Source: Chloroflexota bacterium
GTDB taxonomy: Bacteria; Chloroflexota; Limnocylindria; Limnocylindrales; CSP1-4
Length of the DNA: 8,556 nt
NCBI GenBank assembly: GCA_004298915.1
Contig: SCTE01000487.1
Location: 1 to 8,556, forward strand
Reading direction: 5' to 3'
Below the pieces are notes generated by a model. The model was not told the origin of the DNA. It was given only the letters and a program-made list of their open reading frames with translations, and did no database searches. The stretch's first letter is position 1. Every line of letters begins with the position of its first letter. The position numbers and the translations under genes are program-made. Of this stretch, positions 1-6,236 are shown one piece after another.

Positions 1-43
1 CCGCAGGTAGGGGCCACCGGGTCTCGGGACGACGGCCCGGACC

Positions 44-1255
44 TCAGCCGGCGAGCAGGTCCCGGAGCGCCGCCAGGCCGCGATGGACGTCCACGAACGA
101 CGTGATCAGCGGCGACAGCCCGAGCCGGATCGAGTTCGGCGCCCGGAAGTCCGGGATCACGCCCCGGCCGATGAGCTCGGCCGTGAGCCGGCGCGCGTCG
201 GGATGGAGAACCGAGACGTGGTTGCCCCGGCGCGCGGGGTCGCGCGGTGAACCGAGCGTGCAGCCGAGCGGTGCCAGCCAGGCGTCGAGGAGGGCGACCG
301 CATAGCCCGTCAGCACCATGCCCTTCGCCCGGATCCGCTCAATGCCGGCCTCCGCGGAGAGTGCGATTCCCGACTCGGCTGCGGCCAGGCCGAGCATCCC
401 CGGGGTTCCGACCAGCCAGCCGCCGATGCCGCTGCGCGGCTCGAATCGCGGGCCCATCTCGAACTGCGCGGCCTGCGCGAACCAGCCCTGGATCGGCGGA
501 CGGAGCCGGTCTTGCAGGTCGCGCGCGACGTACAGGTAGGCAGGCGCTCCTGGCCCGCCGTTGAGGTACTTGTACGTGCAGCCGACCGCGAGCTCGACGC
601 CGTGGGCCGCGACGTCCACCGGGACCGCCCCGCCGCTGTGGGAGAGGTCCCACAGGACGTAGGCGCCCGCGGCCCGAGCCGAGTCCGTGATCCCCGGCAG
701 GTCGGCGATCGCGGCGGAGCGGTAGTTGACGTGCGACAGGACCACGAGGGCGACGTCCGCATCCACGGCCCGTTCGACGGCCTCGACCGACACGCCCTCG
801 ACCTCGTCCTCGTCGAGCCATCGCAGCGCCAGGCCCCGCGCTGCTGCAAGGCCCTCGACGACGTAGCGATCCGTCGGGAACTCGCTCCGGCTGATCGCGA
901 TGGCCCGTCGATCGGGCCGTGCGTCAAGCGCCGCTGAGGCCAGCCGGTACAGGTTCACGGTGGTCGAATCCGTGATGGCCACCTCGCCAGTCTCGGCACC
1001 GATGAGCGGCGCAAGCTGGTCGCCGATGCGGGTCGGCGCATCGAGCCAGTGATCCCAGCCCCGGATCAGCTCGCCGGCCCACTCCCGCGTTGCGACCCGC
1101 TCGACCGCCTCGAGCGCGGCGAGTGGCGGGCGACCCAGCGAGTTGCCGTCGAGGTAGACGAGATCGGGATCAGGCCGCGCGAACCGGTCCCGGAACCCGC
1201 GCAAGGGATCGGCCCGGTCGAGGGCCATCGCGTGATCGAGACCGGTGGTGTCCAT
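44..1255 (-). CDS. kynU: Kynureninase (PLP-dependent)
   Basis: A 403-residue cytoplasmic fold-type I PLP enzyme of about the usual length for the family. Kynureninase cleaves L-kynurenine or 3-hydroxykynurenine to (hydroxy)anthranilate plus alanine, in tryptophan degradation or in the tryptophan route to NAD. Visible motifs are YLDGNSLG (34-41), the phosphate-binding DSTTVNLY (96-103), EFPTDRY (125-131), HVNYRS (175-180), WDLSHSGG (202-209) with the Asp expected to pair with the PLP ring nitrogen, and CTYKYLNGGPG (226-236), where K229 is the expected Schiff-base lysine. GTPG (283-286), RRGNH (342-346) and RLGLSPL (377-383) close the C-terminal domain. The first ATG was chosen because a -10-like box sits 6 bases upstream and there is no Shine-Dalgarno sequence. 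A second in-frame Met at residue 10 is possible. It is divergent from metK; no other kynurenine-pathway gene is visible, so the wider pathway cannot be judged from this window. Confidence 0.95.
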   Translation of the reverse strand: MDTTGLDHAMALDRADPLRGFRDRFARPDPDLVYLDGNSLGRPPLAALEAVERVATREWAGELIRGWDHWLDAPTRIGDQLAPLIGAETGEVAITDSTTVNLYRLASAALDARPDRRAIAISRSEFPTDRYVVEGLAAARGLALRWLDEDEVEGVSVEAVERAVDADVALVVLSHVNYRSAAIADLPGITDSARAAGAYVLWDLSHSGGAVPVDVAAHGVELAVGCTYKYLNGGPGAPAYLYVARDLQDRLRPPIQGWFAQAAQFEMGPRFEPRSGIGGWLVGTPGMLGLAAAESGIALSAEAGIERIRAKGMVLTGYAVALLDAWLAPLGCTLGSPRDPARRGNHVSVLHPDARRLTAELIGRGVIPDFRAPNSIRLGLSPLITSFVDVHRGLAALRDLLAG

Positions 1256-1261
1256 CCCGGC

Positions 1262-1290
1262 AGTCTATCGACGCGCCCCGGCTCGGTTCA
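1262..1290 (-). promoter_or_regulatory. Putative kynU promoter, leaderless type
   Basis: On the minus strand the hexamer TAGACT (1267-1262) is followed by only 6 bases and then the kynU ATG at 1255. A weak -35 candidate, TGAACC (1290-1285), lies 17 bases further upstream. Transcription would start at or within a base or two of the A of the ATG, giving a leaderless mRNA. No GGAGG-like sequence precedes the ATG, which agrees with this. The -10 is convincing by pattern and position; the -35 match is poor. Confidence 0.5.
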
Positions 1291-1323
1291 GCCGCCAGCA
1301 GTCGTGGTCGGTGGGCGCCTTCG

Positions 1324-1332
1324 TGCTACGCT
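1324..1332 (+). promoter_or_regulatory. Putative extended -10 promoter for metK
   Basis: The sequence TGCTACGCT reads as an extended -10 (TG-n-TACGCT, hexamer at 1327-1332). Seven bases separate the hexamer from the ATG at 1340 that opens a six-codon mini-ORF, so the expected transcription start falls on or next to that ATG. At 17-bp spacing the -35 position reads GTGGTC, a poor match; extended -10 promoters often lack a good -35. Predicted from sequence only. Confidence 0.45.
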
Positions 1333-1339
1333 CGCCGCC

Positions 1340-1360
1340 ATGATGGAGTTCCAGCGATGA
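1340..1360 (+). CDS. Putative six-codon leader ORF overlapping the metK start
   Basis: The reading frame ATG ATG GAG TTC CAG CGA TGA encodes MMEFQR. Its TGA stop shares ATGA (1357-1360) with the metK start codon, so a ribosome ending here could restart directly on metK. Its ATG lies 7 bases after a -10-like hexamer, as expected for leaderless translation. The metK Shine-Dalgarno sequence GGAG (1345-1348) lies inside it. Two consecutive Met codons open a peptide in front of the enzyme that consumes methionine. That is suggestive of sensing, but six codons can arise by chance. Expression is not shown by the sequence. Confidence 0.35.
   Translation: MMEFQR
1345..1348 (+). promoter_or_regulatory. 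metK ribosome binding site
   Basis: GGAG ends 8 bases before the ATG at 1357. This fixes the metK start at that codon rather than at upstream in-frame codons; the upstream part of the open frame is low-complexity Arg/Pro-rich sequence typical of non-coding GC-rich DNA. Confidence 0.75.
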
Positions 1361-2583
1361 CCAGCATCGTCGACGCCCCCGAGTACCTGTTCACCTCCGA
1401 ATCGGTGACCGAGGGGCACCCGGACAAGATGTGCGACCAGATCAGCGACGCGATCCTGGACGCGATCATCGCCGAGGACCCCGGGGCACGGGTTGCCTGC
1501 GAAACGGCGACCACGACCGGCCTCGTCGTCGTCCTGGGCGAGATCTCCACCACGACCTACATCGACTTCCAGCAGGTTGTTCGGGAGACGGTTCGCGACA
1601 TCGGCTACACGCGCTCGGAATACGGGTTCGACTACGAGACCTGCGGGACCATGGTCTCGATCAAGGAGCAGTCGCCGGACATCGCCCAGGGCGTGAACGA
1701 CGCCCTCGAGGTCCGCGGCGAGCGGGTCTCGGTCGGCGAGCTCGGCGCGGGCGACCAGGGGATGATGTTCGGCTTTGCCTGCCGCGAGACGCCCGAGTTG
1801 ATGCCCCTGCCGATCGCCCTGGCCCATCGGATGGCCCGCCGCCTCGCGGAGGCCCGCAAGTCCGGCCAGCTGCCGTACCTTCGCCCTGACGGCAAGACGC
1901 AGGTCACCGTCGAGTACCGGCACGGCGTTCCCGTCCGGGTGCGGACGGTCGTCCTGTCGGCTCAGCACGACCCGGACGTCCGGATGGACCGGCTGCGGGA
2001 CGAGGTCGTCGAATCGGTGATCCTGCCTACGATCCCGACCGAGCTGCGCGATTCGGACCCCGTGATCCACGTCAACCCGACCGGGCGGTTCGTCCTGGGC
2101 GGGCCGATGGGCGATGCGGGACTCACGGGTCGCAAGATCATCGTCGATTCGTACGGTGGGATGGCCCGGCACGGTGGCGGCGCATTCTCCGGCAAGGACC
2201 CGACGAAGGTCGACCGGTCCGGGGCTTATGCCGCGCGCTGGGTCGCCAAGAACGTGGTCGCCGCCGGGCTTGCCGATCGGTTCGAGATCGAGGTGGCCTA
2301 CGGGATCGGCATCGCCCATCCCCTGTCCGTGTCGATCGAGACGTTCGGGACGAATCGCGTCCCCGACGAACTGATCAGTCGGCTGATCGGCGAGCACTTC
2401 GACCTGCGACCGGCCGCGATCATCTCGGCCCTCGACCTCCGGCGTCCGATCTATCGGCAGACCGCCGCATACGGACATTTCGGCCGGCTGGATCTCGACC
2501 TGCCCTGGGAACGGACGGACAAGGCGGCCCTGCTCGCCTCGGCGGCCGGACTACCTGCCCCGGCACAGCCCGCCCCGGCCTGA
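1357..2583 (+). CDS. metK: S-adenosylmethionine synthetase
   Basis: A 408-residue cytoplasmic enzyme (family usually 380-410) that makes S-adenosylmethionine from methionine and ATP, releasing phosphate and pyrophosphate. Three-domain MetK hallmarks are in order: ESVTEGHPDK (15-24) with the ATP-binding His and the metal-binding Asp nearby, CETATTTGLVVVLGEI (48-63), the signature hexapeptide region GAGDQGMMFG (130-139), and the phosphate-binding loop GGGAFSGKDPTKVDRS (273-288). AYGHFGR (371-377) is near the end. The C-terminus ends in a short Ala/Pro-rich tail. The open frame extends upstream to 1090, but the start at 1357 has a GGAG site 8 bases upstream and gives the canonical YLFTSESV-type N-terminus. 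Its SAM product serves methylation and, where SAM decarboxylase is present, spermidine synthesis. It is convergent with the transporter operon. Confidence 0.98.
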   Translation: MTSIVDAPEYLFTSESVTEGHPDKMCDQISDAILDAIIAEDPGARVACETATTTGLVVVLGEISTTTYIDFQQVVRETVRDIGYTRSEYGFDYETCGTMVSIKEQSPDIAQGVNDALEVRGERVSVGELGAGDQGMMFGFACRETPELMPLPIALAHRMARRLAEARKSGQLPYLRPDGKTQVTVEYRHGVPVRVRTVVLSAQHDPDVRMDRLRDEVVESVILPTIPTELRDSDPVIHVNPTGRFVLGGPMGDAGLTGRKIIVDSYGGMARHGGGAFSGKDPTKVDRSGAYAARWVAKNVVAAGLADRFEIEVAYGIGIAHPLSVSIETFGTNRVPDELISRLIGEHFDLRPAAIISALDLRRPIYRQTAAYGHFGRLDLDLPWERTDKAALLASAAGLPAPAQPAPA

Positions 2584-2642
2584 GCGCGCCGATCGGCTCG
2601 GTCGCGGGCCCTGGGGCGTCGCCGCGTCGCGCCTCCGAATCC
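2584..2642. other. Convergent metK / hbpS-like intergenic, no clear terminator
   Basis: These 59 bases separate the two convergent stop codons. They are very GC-rich and contain a short palindrome, gccgatcggc (2588-2597), and a direct repeat of gcgtcgc. There is no strong stem followed by a T-run on either strand. Termination is therefore either Rho-dependent or relies on read-through into the opposing gene; the sequence does not decide. Confidence 0.5.
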
Positions 2643-3122
2643 CTACCGACGTCCAGGGCCGAACGACGCTGCGGCCCGTTCAACGACCCTTCGGTCCTGC
2701 TCTGAATCACCGCCGCTGACGCCCACGGCTCCCACCAGCACGCCGTTCCGTTCGAGGGGCAGTCCGCCGGCGAAGATGATGGTCCTGCCGCCCTTGATCG
2801 TGTGGTAGCCATAGAACTCGGTGCCGGGCTGGACGATCGGCCCGAGGTCGCCGGTCGGCATCCGGTTCACGAGTGCCGTCCAGGCCTTGTCCTGGGCGAG
2901 GGTCACCGTCACCAGGTCGGCGCCGTCCATCCGCTCGAACGCGACCAGCTGCGCGCCGGCATCGACGACGGCGATGGACATGGCCACCCCGAGCGCTCGA
3001 GCCTCGGACGCACCGGCCCCGATGATCGCCCGAGCTGCCGCCAGGGTCAGGCCCGCCGCCTGCGAGGCGGTCGGGCCGCGCCCGGCATCGACCAGGTCGA
3101 GATCGAGTGGGTCGGACGTCAC
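2643..3122 (-). CDS. GlcG/HbpS-family (DUF336) protein
   Basis: A 159-residue protein of the GlcG/HbpS/DUF336 alpha-beta family, slightly longer than the usual 135-145 because of about 24 extra N-terminal residues. Family features are the AAARAIIGAGASEARALG helix (28-45), SIAVVDAGAQLVAFERMDGA (49-68), QDKAWTA (77-83), GGRTIIFAGGLPL (111-123) and the glycine-rich GAVGVSGGDSEQDRRV (131-146) near the end. Members include the heme-binding HbpS of Streptomyces and GlcG of glycolate loci; many are uncharacterised. I see no signal peptide or membrane helix, so it is probably cytoplasmic. The GTG start lies one base after the potC stop (TGACGTG) with no good Shine-Dalgarno sequence, so translational coupling is likely. 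It is the last gene of the potADBC operon; a functional tie to the transporter is inference only. Confidence 0.85.
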   Translation of the reverse strand: MTSDPLDLDLVDAGRGPTASQAAGLTLAAARAIIGAGASEARALGVAMSIAVVDAGAQLVAFERMDGADLVTVTLAQDKAWTALVNRMPTGDLGPIVQPGTEFYGYHTIKGGRTIIFAGGLPLERNGVLVGAVGVSGGDSEQDRRVVERAAASFGPGRR

Positions 3123-3123
3123 G

Positions 3124-4065
3124 TCAGGAGGTCCCTGCGGCGGCGTCGGCGGTCGCCGCGGCCCGCTGGGCAGCCGCGATCCTGGACGAGCGGCGGTAGA
3201 TCAGGCTGACGATGACGAGGAGGGTGACGGTCACGGTCAGGACCATGGCCGCGATCGCGTTGATCTCGGGCGTGATCCCGCGCCGGATGGAGCTGAACAC
3301 GTACATCGGGAGGGTCGGCTTGCCCGGGCCGGCCACGAACGAGGCGATGACGTAGTCGTCGAAGCTGAACGTGAACGCGAGGAGCGCGCCGGTGATGATC
3401 GCCGGCCGAAGCTGCGGCAGGGTCACCTGGACGAACGTCCGGAGGGGCGAGGCGAACAGGTCGAACGAGGCCTCGGTCAGGCTCCGGTCCATGCCCGCGA
3501 GTCGAGCCCGCACCAGCACGATGACGATCGCCATCGTGAACAGGACATGAGCGGCGATGATCGTGTGGAGGCCGGTCCCGATGGTCGGCGGGGCTCCGGC
3601 GCCGATCGCGGCCCAGATGCCGGCCAGCTGCGGATTGATCCACGCGAACGCGTTCACGAAGAAGATGAGCGTCGCGATCCCGATCACGATCCCCGGGATG
3701 ATGATCGCGACGTAGGTGATGGCCTCGAACACCGCGCGGATCCGGCGCGGCGTCCGCTGCAGGGCGAGCGCGGCGAGCGTCCCGAGCGTCGTGGCGATGA
3801 CCGCGGTCCACGCCCCGACGACGAAGCTGTTCTGCAGGGCGCCCATCGCGAATGGGTCCTCGACCGCCACCTGGTACCAGCGCAGGGAGAGGCCCCGCAA
3901 CTCGCCGGTCCGGTTGCCGGCGTTGAAGCTGAACAGCACGACGAGCGCGATCGGGACGTACAGGAACAGGTACAGCGCCGTGGCCTGGATCCGGAACGCG
4001 CGATCGACCCAGCGGCCGGCGCGGTCGATGGCGGCCCGCGGGGGAGGCGTCGTCCGATCGGTCAC
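3124..4065 (-). CDS. potC: Polyamine-type ABC transporter permease (PotC)
   Basis: A 313-residue inner-membrane permease, the second half of the PotB/PotC channel. It has about six hydrophobic segments: roughly 28-48, 80-103, 113-138, 165-187, 222-244 and 266-290. The EAA coupling loop that docks on the ATPase is LTEASFDLFASPLRTF (196-211) followed by VTLP (214-217). FSFDDYVIASFVAGPG (233-248) and TLPMYVFSSIRRGITPEIN (251-269) are typical of PotC. The glycine usually found in the EAA loop is Phe at 204. The GTG start at 4065 overlaps the potB stop by four bases (GTGA), with GAGG 10 bases upstream, so the two permeases should be translated together. The open frame continues upstream across potB, but that part is a shadow. 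Substrate assignment rests on the family and on neighbouring potD. Confidence 0.93.
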   Translation of the reverse strand: MTDRTTPPPRAAIDRAGRWVDRAFRIQATALYLFLYVPIALVVLFSFNAGNRTGELRGLSLRWYQVAVEDPFAMGALQNSFVVGAWTAVIATTLGTLAALALQRTPRRIRAVFEAITYVAIIIPGIVIGIATLIFFVNAFAWINPQLAGIWAAIGAGAPPTIGTGLHTIIAAHVLFTMAIVIVLVRARLAGMDRSLTEASFDLFASPLRTFVQVTLPQLRPAIITGALLAFTFSFDDYVIASFVAGPGKPTLPMYVFSSIRRGITPEINAIAAMVLTVTVTLLVIVSLIYRRSSRIAAAQRAAATADAAAGTS

Positions 4066-4931
4066 AGGAGCGAGACCTCGCGCGACCCCGACCCGCGGGA
4101 GCCCACCCGGAGGTAGATCGTCACCGCGGTCAGGATGACCAGGATCAGGACGATCGCGGCCGCACTCCCGAACGGCCAGTTCCGGGACTGCAGGAACAGG
4201 TCCACGAGCGCGTTGCCGATGAAGAAGACCTTCCCGCCGCCGAGCAGGGCCGGGATGATGTACTCGCCCATGATCGGGATGAACACCAGGATCACGCCGC
4301 TCAGGACGCCGGCCGAGCTGAGCGGGAGCGTCACCTGGCGGAACGTGGCCCAGCGACCCGCCCCGAGGTCCTTGGAGGCTTCGAGCAGCCGCTTGTCGAG
4401 GCGCTCGAGGCTGACGTACAGCGGGAAGACCATGAGCGGCAGGTAGTTGTAGACGATCCCGAGCAGGACGGCGAACGGCGTGTTCAGCAGCACGATGTGC
4501 CCGAAGCCGAGATCCTCGAGCAGCGATGGGATGCCGTTGTTGCCGAGGATCGTGAGCCAGGCGTACGTCCGGATCAGGAAGCTGGTCCAGAACGGAACGA
4601 CGACCAGGACGAGGAGCAGCGTGCGCTGCGATCCGGCCCGCGTCGCGAGGTAGTAGGCCAGCGGAAAACCGACCAGCAGGCACAGGACCGTGCCGCCGAG
4701 AGCCATCCAGAGCGCGTTGACGAACGCGGTCGCCCGCGTCGGCAACTCCAGGTAGTTGGCGAACGTGAAGTCCGGGAGGTACCCACCCTCGGGTGCCCTC
4801 CCGCCGAAGCTGAAGACGACGAGGATGACGAGCGGAACGAGCAGCAGCAGCGCATACCACGTTGCCGCCGGCAGCAGCAGGAGGGCGGTGGCGATCCTCG
4901 ACCGCCACCGCCTCGCACCCGATCGGACCAC
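4062..4931 (-). CDS. potB: Polyamine-type ABC transporter permease (PotB)
   Basis: A 289-residue inner-membrane permease, a typical length for PotB. A basic N-terminus (RRWRSR, 7-12) precedes the first hydrophobic stretch (about 14-41). Further hydrophobic segments lie near 70-95, 104-128, 150-172, 206-230 and 257-274. The sequence FLIRTYAWLTILGNNG (118-133) is typical of PotB-type permeases. The EAA loop is EASKDLGAGRWATFRQV (184-200) ending in TLP, with its glycine intact, unlike PotC. The GTG start at 4931 has GAGG 7 bases upstream and lies 26 bases after the potD stop. It forms the heterodimeric pore with PotC and is energised by PotA. Confidence 0.94.
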   Translation of the reverse strand: MVRSGARRWRSRIATALLLLPAATWYALLLLVPLVILVVFSFGGRAPEGGYLPDFTFANYLELPTRATAFVNALWMALGGTVLCLLVGFPLAYYLATRAGSQRTLLLVLVVVPFWTSFLIRTYAWLTILGNNGIPSLLEDLGFGHIVLLNTPFAVLLGIVYNYLPLMVFPLYVSLERLDKRLLEASKDLGAGRWATFRQVTLPLSSAGVLSGVILVFIPIMGEYIIPALLGGGKVFFIGNALVDLFLQSRNWPFGSAAAIVLILVILTAVTIYLRVGSRGSGSREVSLL

Positions 4932-4957
4932 TCGTCAGCCTCGGCCCGGATCCGCGA

Positions 4958-6148
4958 TCAGGCGGACTTGAACCGCGCCCACAGGTCGGCGCGGGCCTGG
5001 TTGGTCAGGAGCTCGGCGGTCCCGAACTCGAGCTTGGTGAGCGACGAGGCGTCCGGGTAGGTGATCTTGTTCGACCGAACCTCCTCGGACTGGAGGGCGA
5101 TGCCGGCACTGTCCACGAGGGGTGCCTTGTGGAACGTGGCATCGAACGCCTGGACCTTCGGGACGGCCATGAAGTCGAGGAACGCGTAGGCGGCCTCGCG
5201 GTGGGCGGTCCCGGCAACGACCGCGTAGAAGTCGGACCAGATCTCGCCACCGTCACTGCCGATGACGTACTCGATGTCGGGGATGTCCGCATGCAGCTGC
5301 GCGCCGTCGTTGGTCCAGGTCATGGCGACCCAGGCATCCTCGGCCCGCATCGGCGGCTGGTAGTCGCTCGTGATCGCGAACAGGTGGGGCTTGACGGCGA
5401 GGAGGAGCTCCTCGGCCTTGGCCAGCTCCGCCTCGTCGACCGAGTTGAACGAGTAGCCGTGGTACACGAGCGCGTTGCCGATCGAGGTCAGCTGGTAGTC
5501 GTGGATGACGACCTTGCCGCTGTAATCGGTCTGGGCGAGGTCGAAGAAGTCCTTCCAGGTCGCCATCGGCTTGGTCACGTGCTTCTTGTTGTACGTGAAG
5601 CCGGTGGTGCCCCAGTCCTTGTTGAACCCGAAGAGCGTCTTGGATCCCGCGGGGTACTCCGCATTCGCGAGCAGCTTCTGGTCGTAGCGCGACGTGTCGA
5701 GGTGCGGGAGCATCGACATGTTGAGGGGCTCGAGGAGGCCCTTGCTGCCGTACGTCTCGAAGGTGTAGTTGGTCGGCACCAGGACGTCCCAGCCGGTGCC
5801 GCCGATGAGCAGCTTGGCCAGCATCTCCTCGTTCGATCCGAGCGGGTTGAGCTCGACGGCAACGCCCGTGAGCTCGGTGAAGATCTCGATCGTCCGCGGG
5901 TTGTGATAGTTCGGCCAGGTCGTGATGTAGAGCGTCTTGCCGAGGTCGACCCCGCTGGGCGGCGACCAATCGGCCGCCGTCGGCTCGCCGCCGCCGGCGG
6001 CTTCGGTCGGCTTGGCCGAGCTGCCCGGGGTGCAGGCGGCAATGACGGCCGCGGCCAGCCCGAGGCCACTCGCCTTCAGGAACGTCCGGCGGTCGATCCG
6101 TCCGAGGCGGAAGTCGTCGTAGAGCTTCTGGAAGTGCACAGGTTCCAT
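4958..6148 (-). CDS. potD: Polyamine-type ABC transporter substrate-binding lipoprotein (PotD)
   Basis: A 396-residue extracytoplasmic solute-binding protein. The N-terminus has a twin-arginine motif (DRRTFLK, 19-25), a hydrophobic stretch and a lipobox ending at C39 (VIAAC), so it is probably Tat-exported and lipid-anchored. A Gly/Ala/Pro linker (about 40-66) precedes the binding domain. Compared with E. coli PotD as I recall it, pocket residues align with almost exact spacing: W78 and Y81, T126 and Y128, D217, W278, W304 and D306. E. coli Glu36, Glu171 and Tyr293 appear as Asn80, Leu220 and roughly His340/Lys341, so the exact polyamine may differ. The ATG at 6148 was chosen because GGAGG lies 4 bases upstream and it places the RR motif correctly; the frame stays open up to 6343. 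It follows potA after 88 bases containing a hairpin. Confidence 0.93.
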   Translation of the reverse strand: MEPVHFQKLYDDFRLGRIDRRTFLKASGLGLAAAVIAACTPGSSAKPTEAAGGGEPTAADWSPPSGVDLGKTLYITTWPNYHNPRTIEIFTELTGVAVELNPLGSNEEMLAKLLIGGTGWDVLVPTNYTFETYGSKGLLEPLNMSMLPHLDTSRYDQKLLANAEYPAGSKTLFGFNKDWGTTGFTYNKKHVTKPMATWKDFFDLAQTDYSGKVVIHDYQLTSIGNALVYHGYSFNSVDEAELAKAEELLLAVKPHLFAITSDYQPPMRAEDAWVAMTWTNDGAQLHADIPDIEYVIGSDGGEIWSDFYAVVAGTAHREAAYAFLDFMAVPKVQAFDATFHKAPLVDSAGIALQSEEVRSNKITYPDASSLTKLEFGTAELLTNQARADLWARFKSA

Positions 6149-6152
6149 GGTT

Positions 6153-6157
6153 CCTCC
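6153..6157 (-). promoter_or_regulatory. potD ribosome binding site
   Basis: On the minus strand GGAGG precedes the ATG at 6148 by 4 bases, the strongest Shine-Dalgarno match in the operon. It decides against the upstream in-frame Met codons (minus-strand positions 6199 and 6193), which would add a charged extension before the Tat signal. High translation of a binding protein relative to its permeases is usual for ABC importers. Confidence 0.75.
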
Positions 6158-6162
6158 ATACG

Positions 6163-6182
6163 CACCGGGCCGGCGCCCGGTG
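6163..6182 (-). repeat. 8-bp perfect stem-loop between potA and potD
   Basis: CACCGGGC and GCCCGGTG form an 8-bp perfect, all but one G-C or C-G, stem around a 4-base loop in the potD leader, five bases upstream of the GGAGG. There is no T-run on the minus strand after the stem, so it is not a standard intrinsic terminator. Position suggests an mRNA stabilising or processing element protecting the potD-B-C part, or a structure tuning potD translation. The role is inference. Confidence 0.6.
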
Positions 6183-6236
6183 TCATCCATCGCCATGACC
6201 GTTCCAACGTCTGTCCGGCAGCCTCCTTCGATGTCG

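Noticed and set aside
1..43. Possible start of a gene downstream of kynU: one minus-strand frame reads VRAVVPRPGGPYLR
   Set aside because: No start codon in that frame is present near the kynU stop, and 14 codons at the window edge are too few to support a call.
1256..1356. SAM or methionine riboswitch upstream of metK
   Set aside because: The divergent gap is 101 bases and the predicted transcription start leaves almost no leader; no extended stem set like a SAM riboswitch is visible.
1288..2478. Open frame of 396 codons on the minus strand opposite metK
   Set aside because: Antisense to an essential, highly conserved enzyme and made of Asp/Arg/Gly/Val runs without domain signals.
2582..2599. 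Palindromic gccgatcggc region after metK as an intrinsic terminator
   Set aside because: The arms are short, it abuts the stop codon and no T-run follows.
2821..4116. Open frame of 431 codons on the plus strand opposite potC and the HbpS-like gene
   Set aside because: The Asp/Arg/Glu-rich, low-complexity composition is typical of an antisense frame in GC-rich DNA; potC motifs on the other strand are unambiguous.
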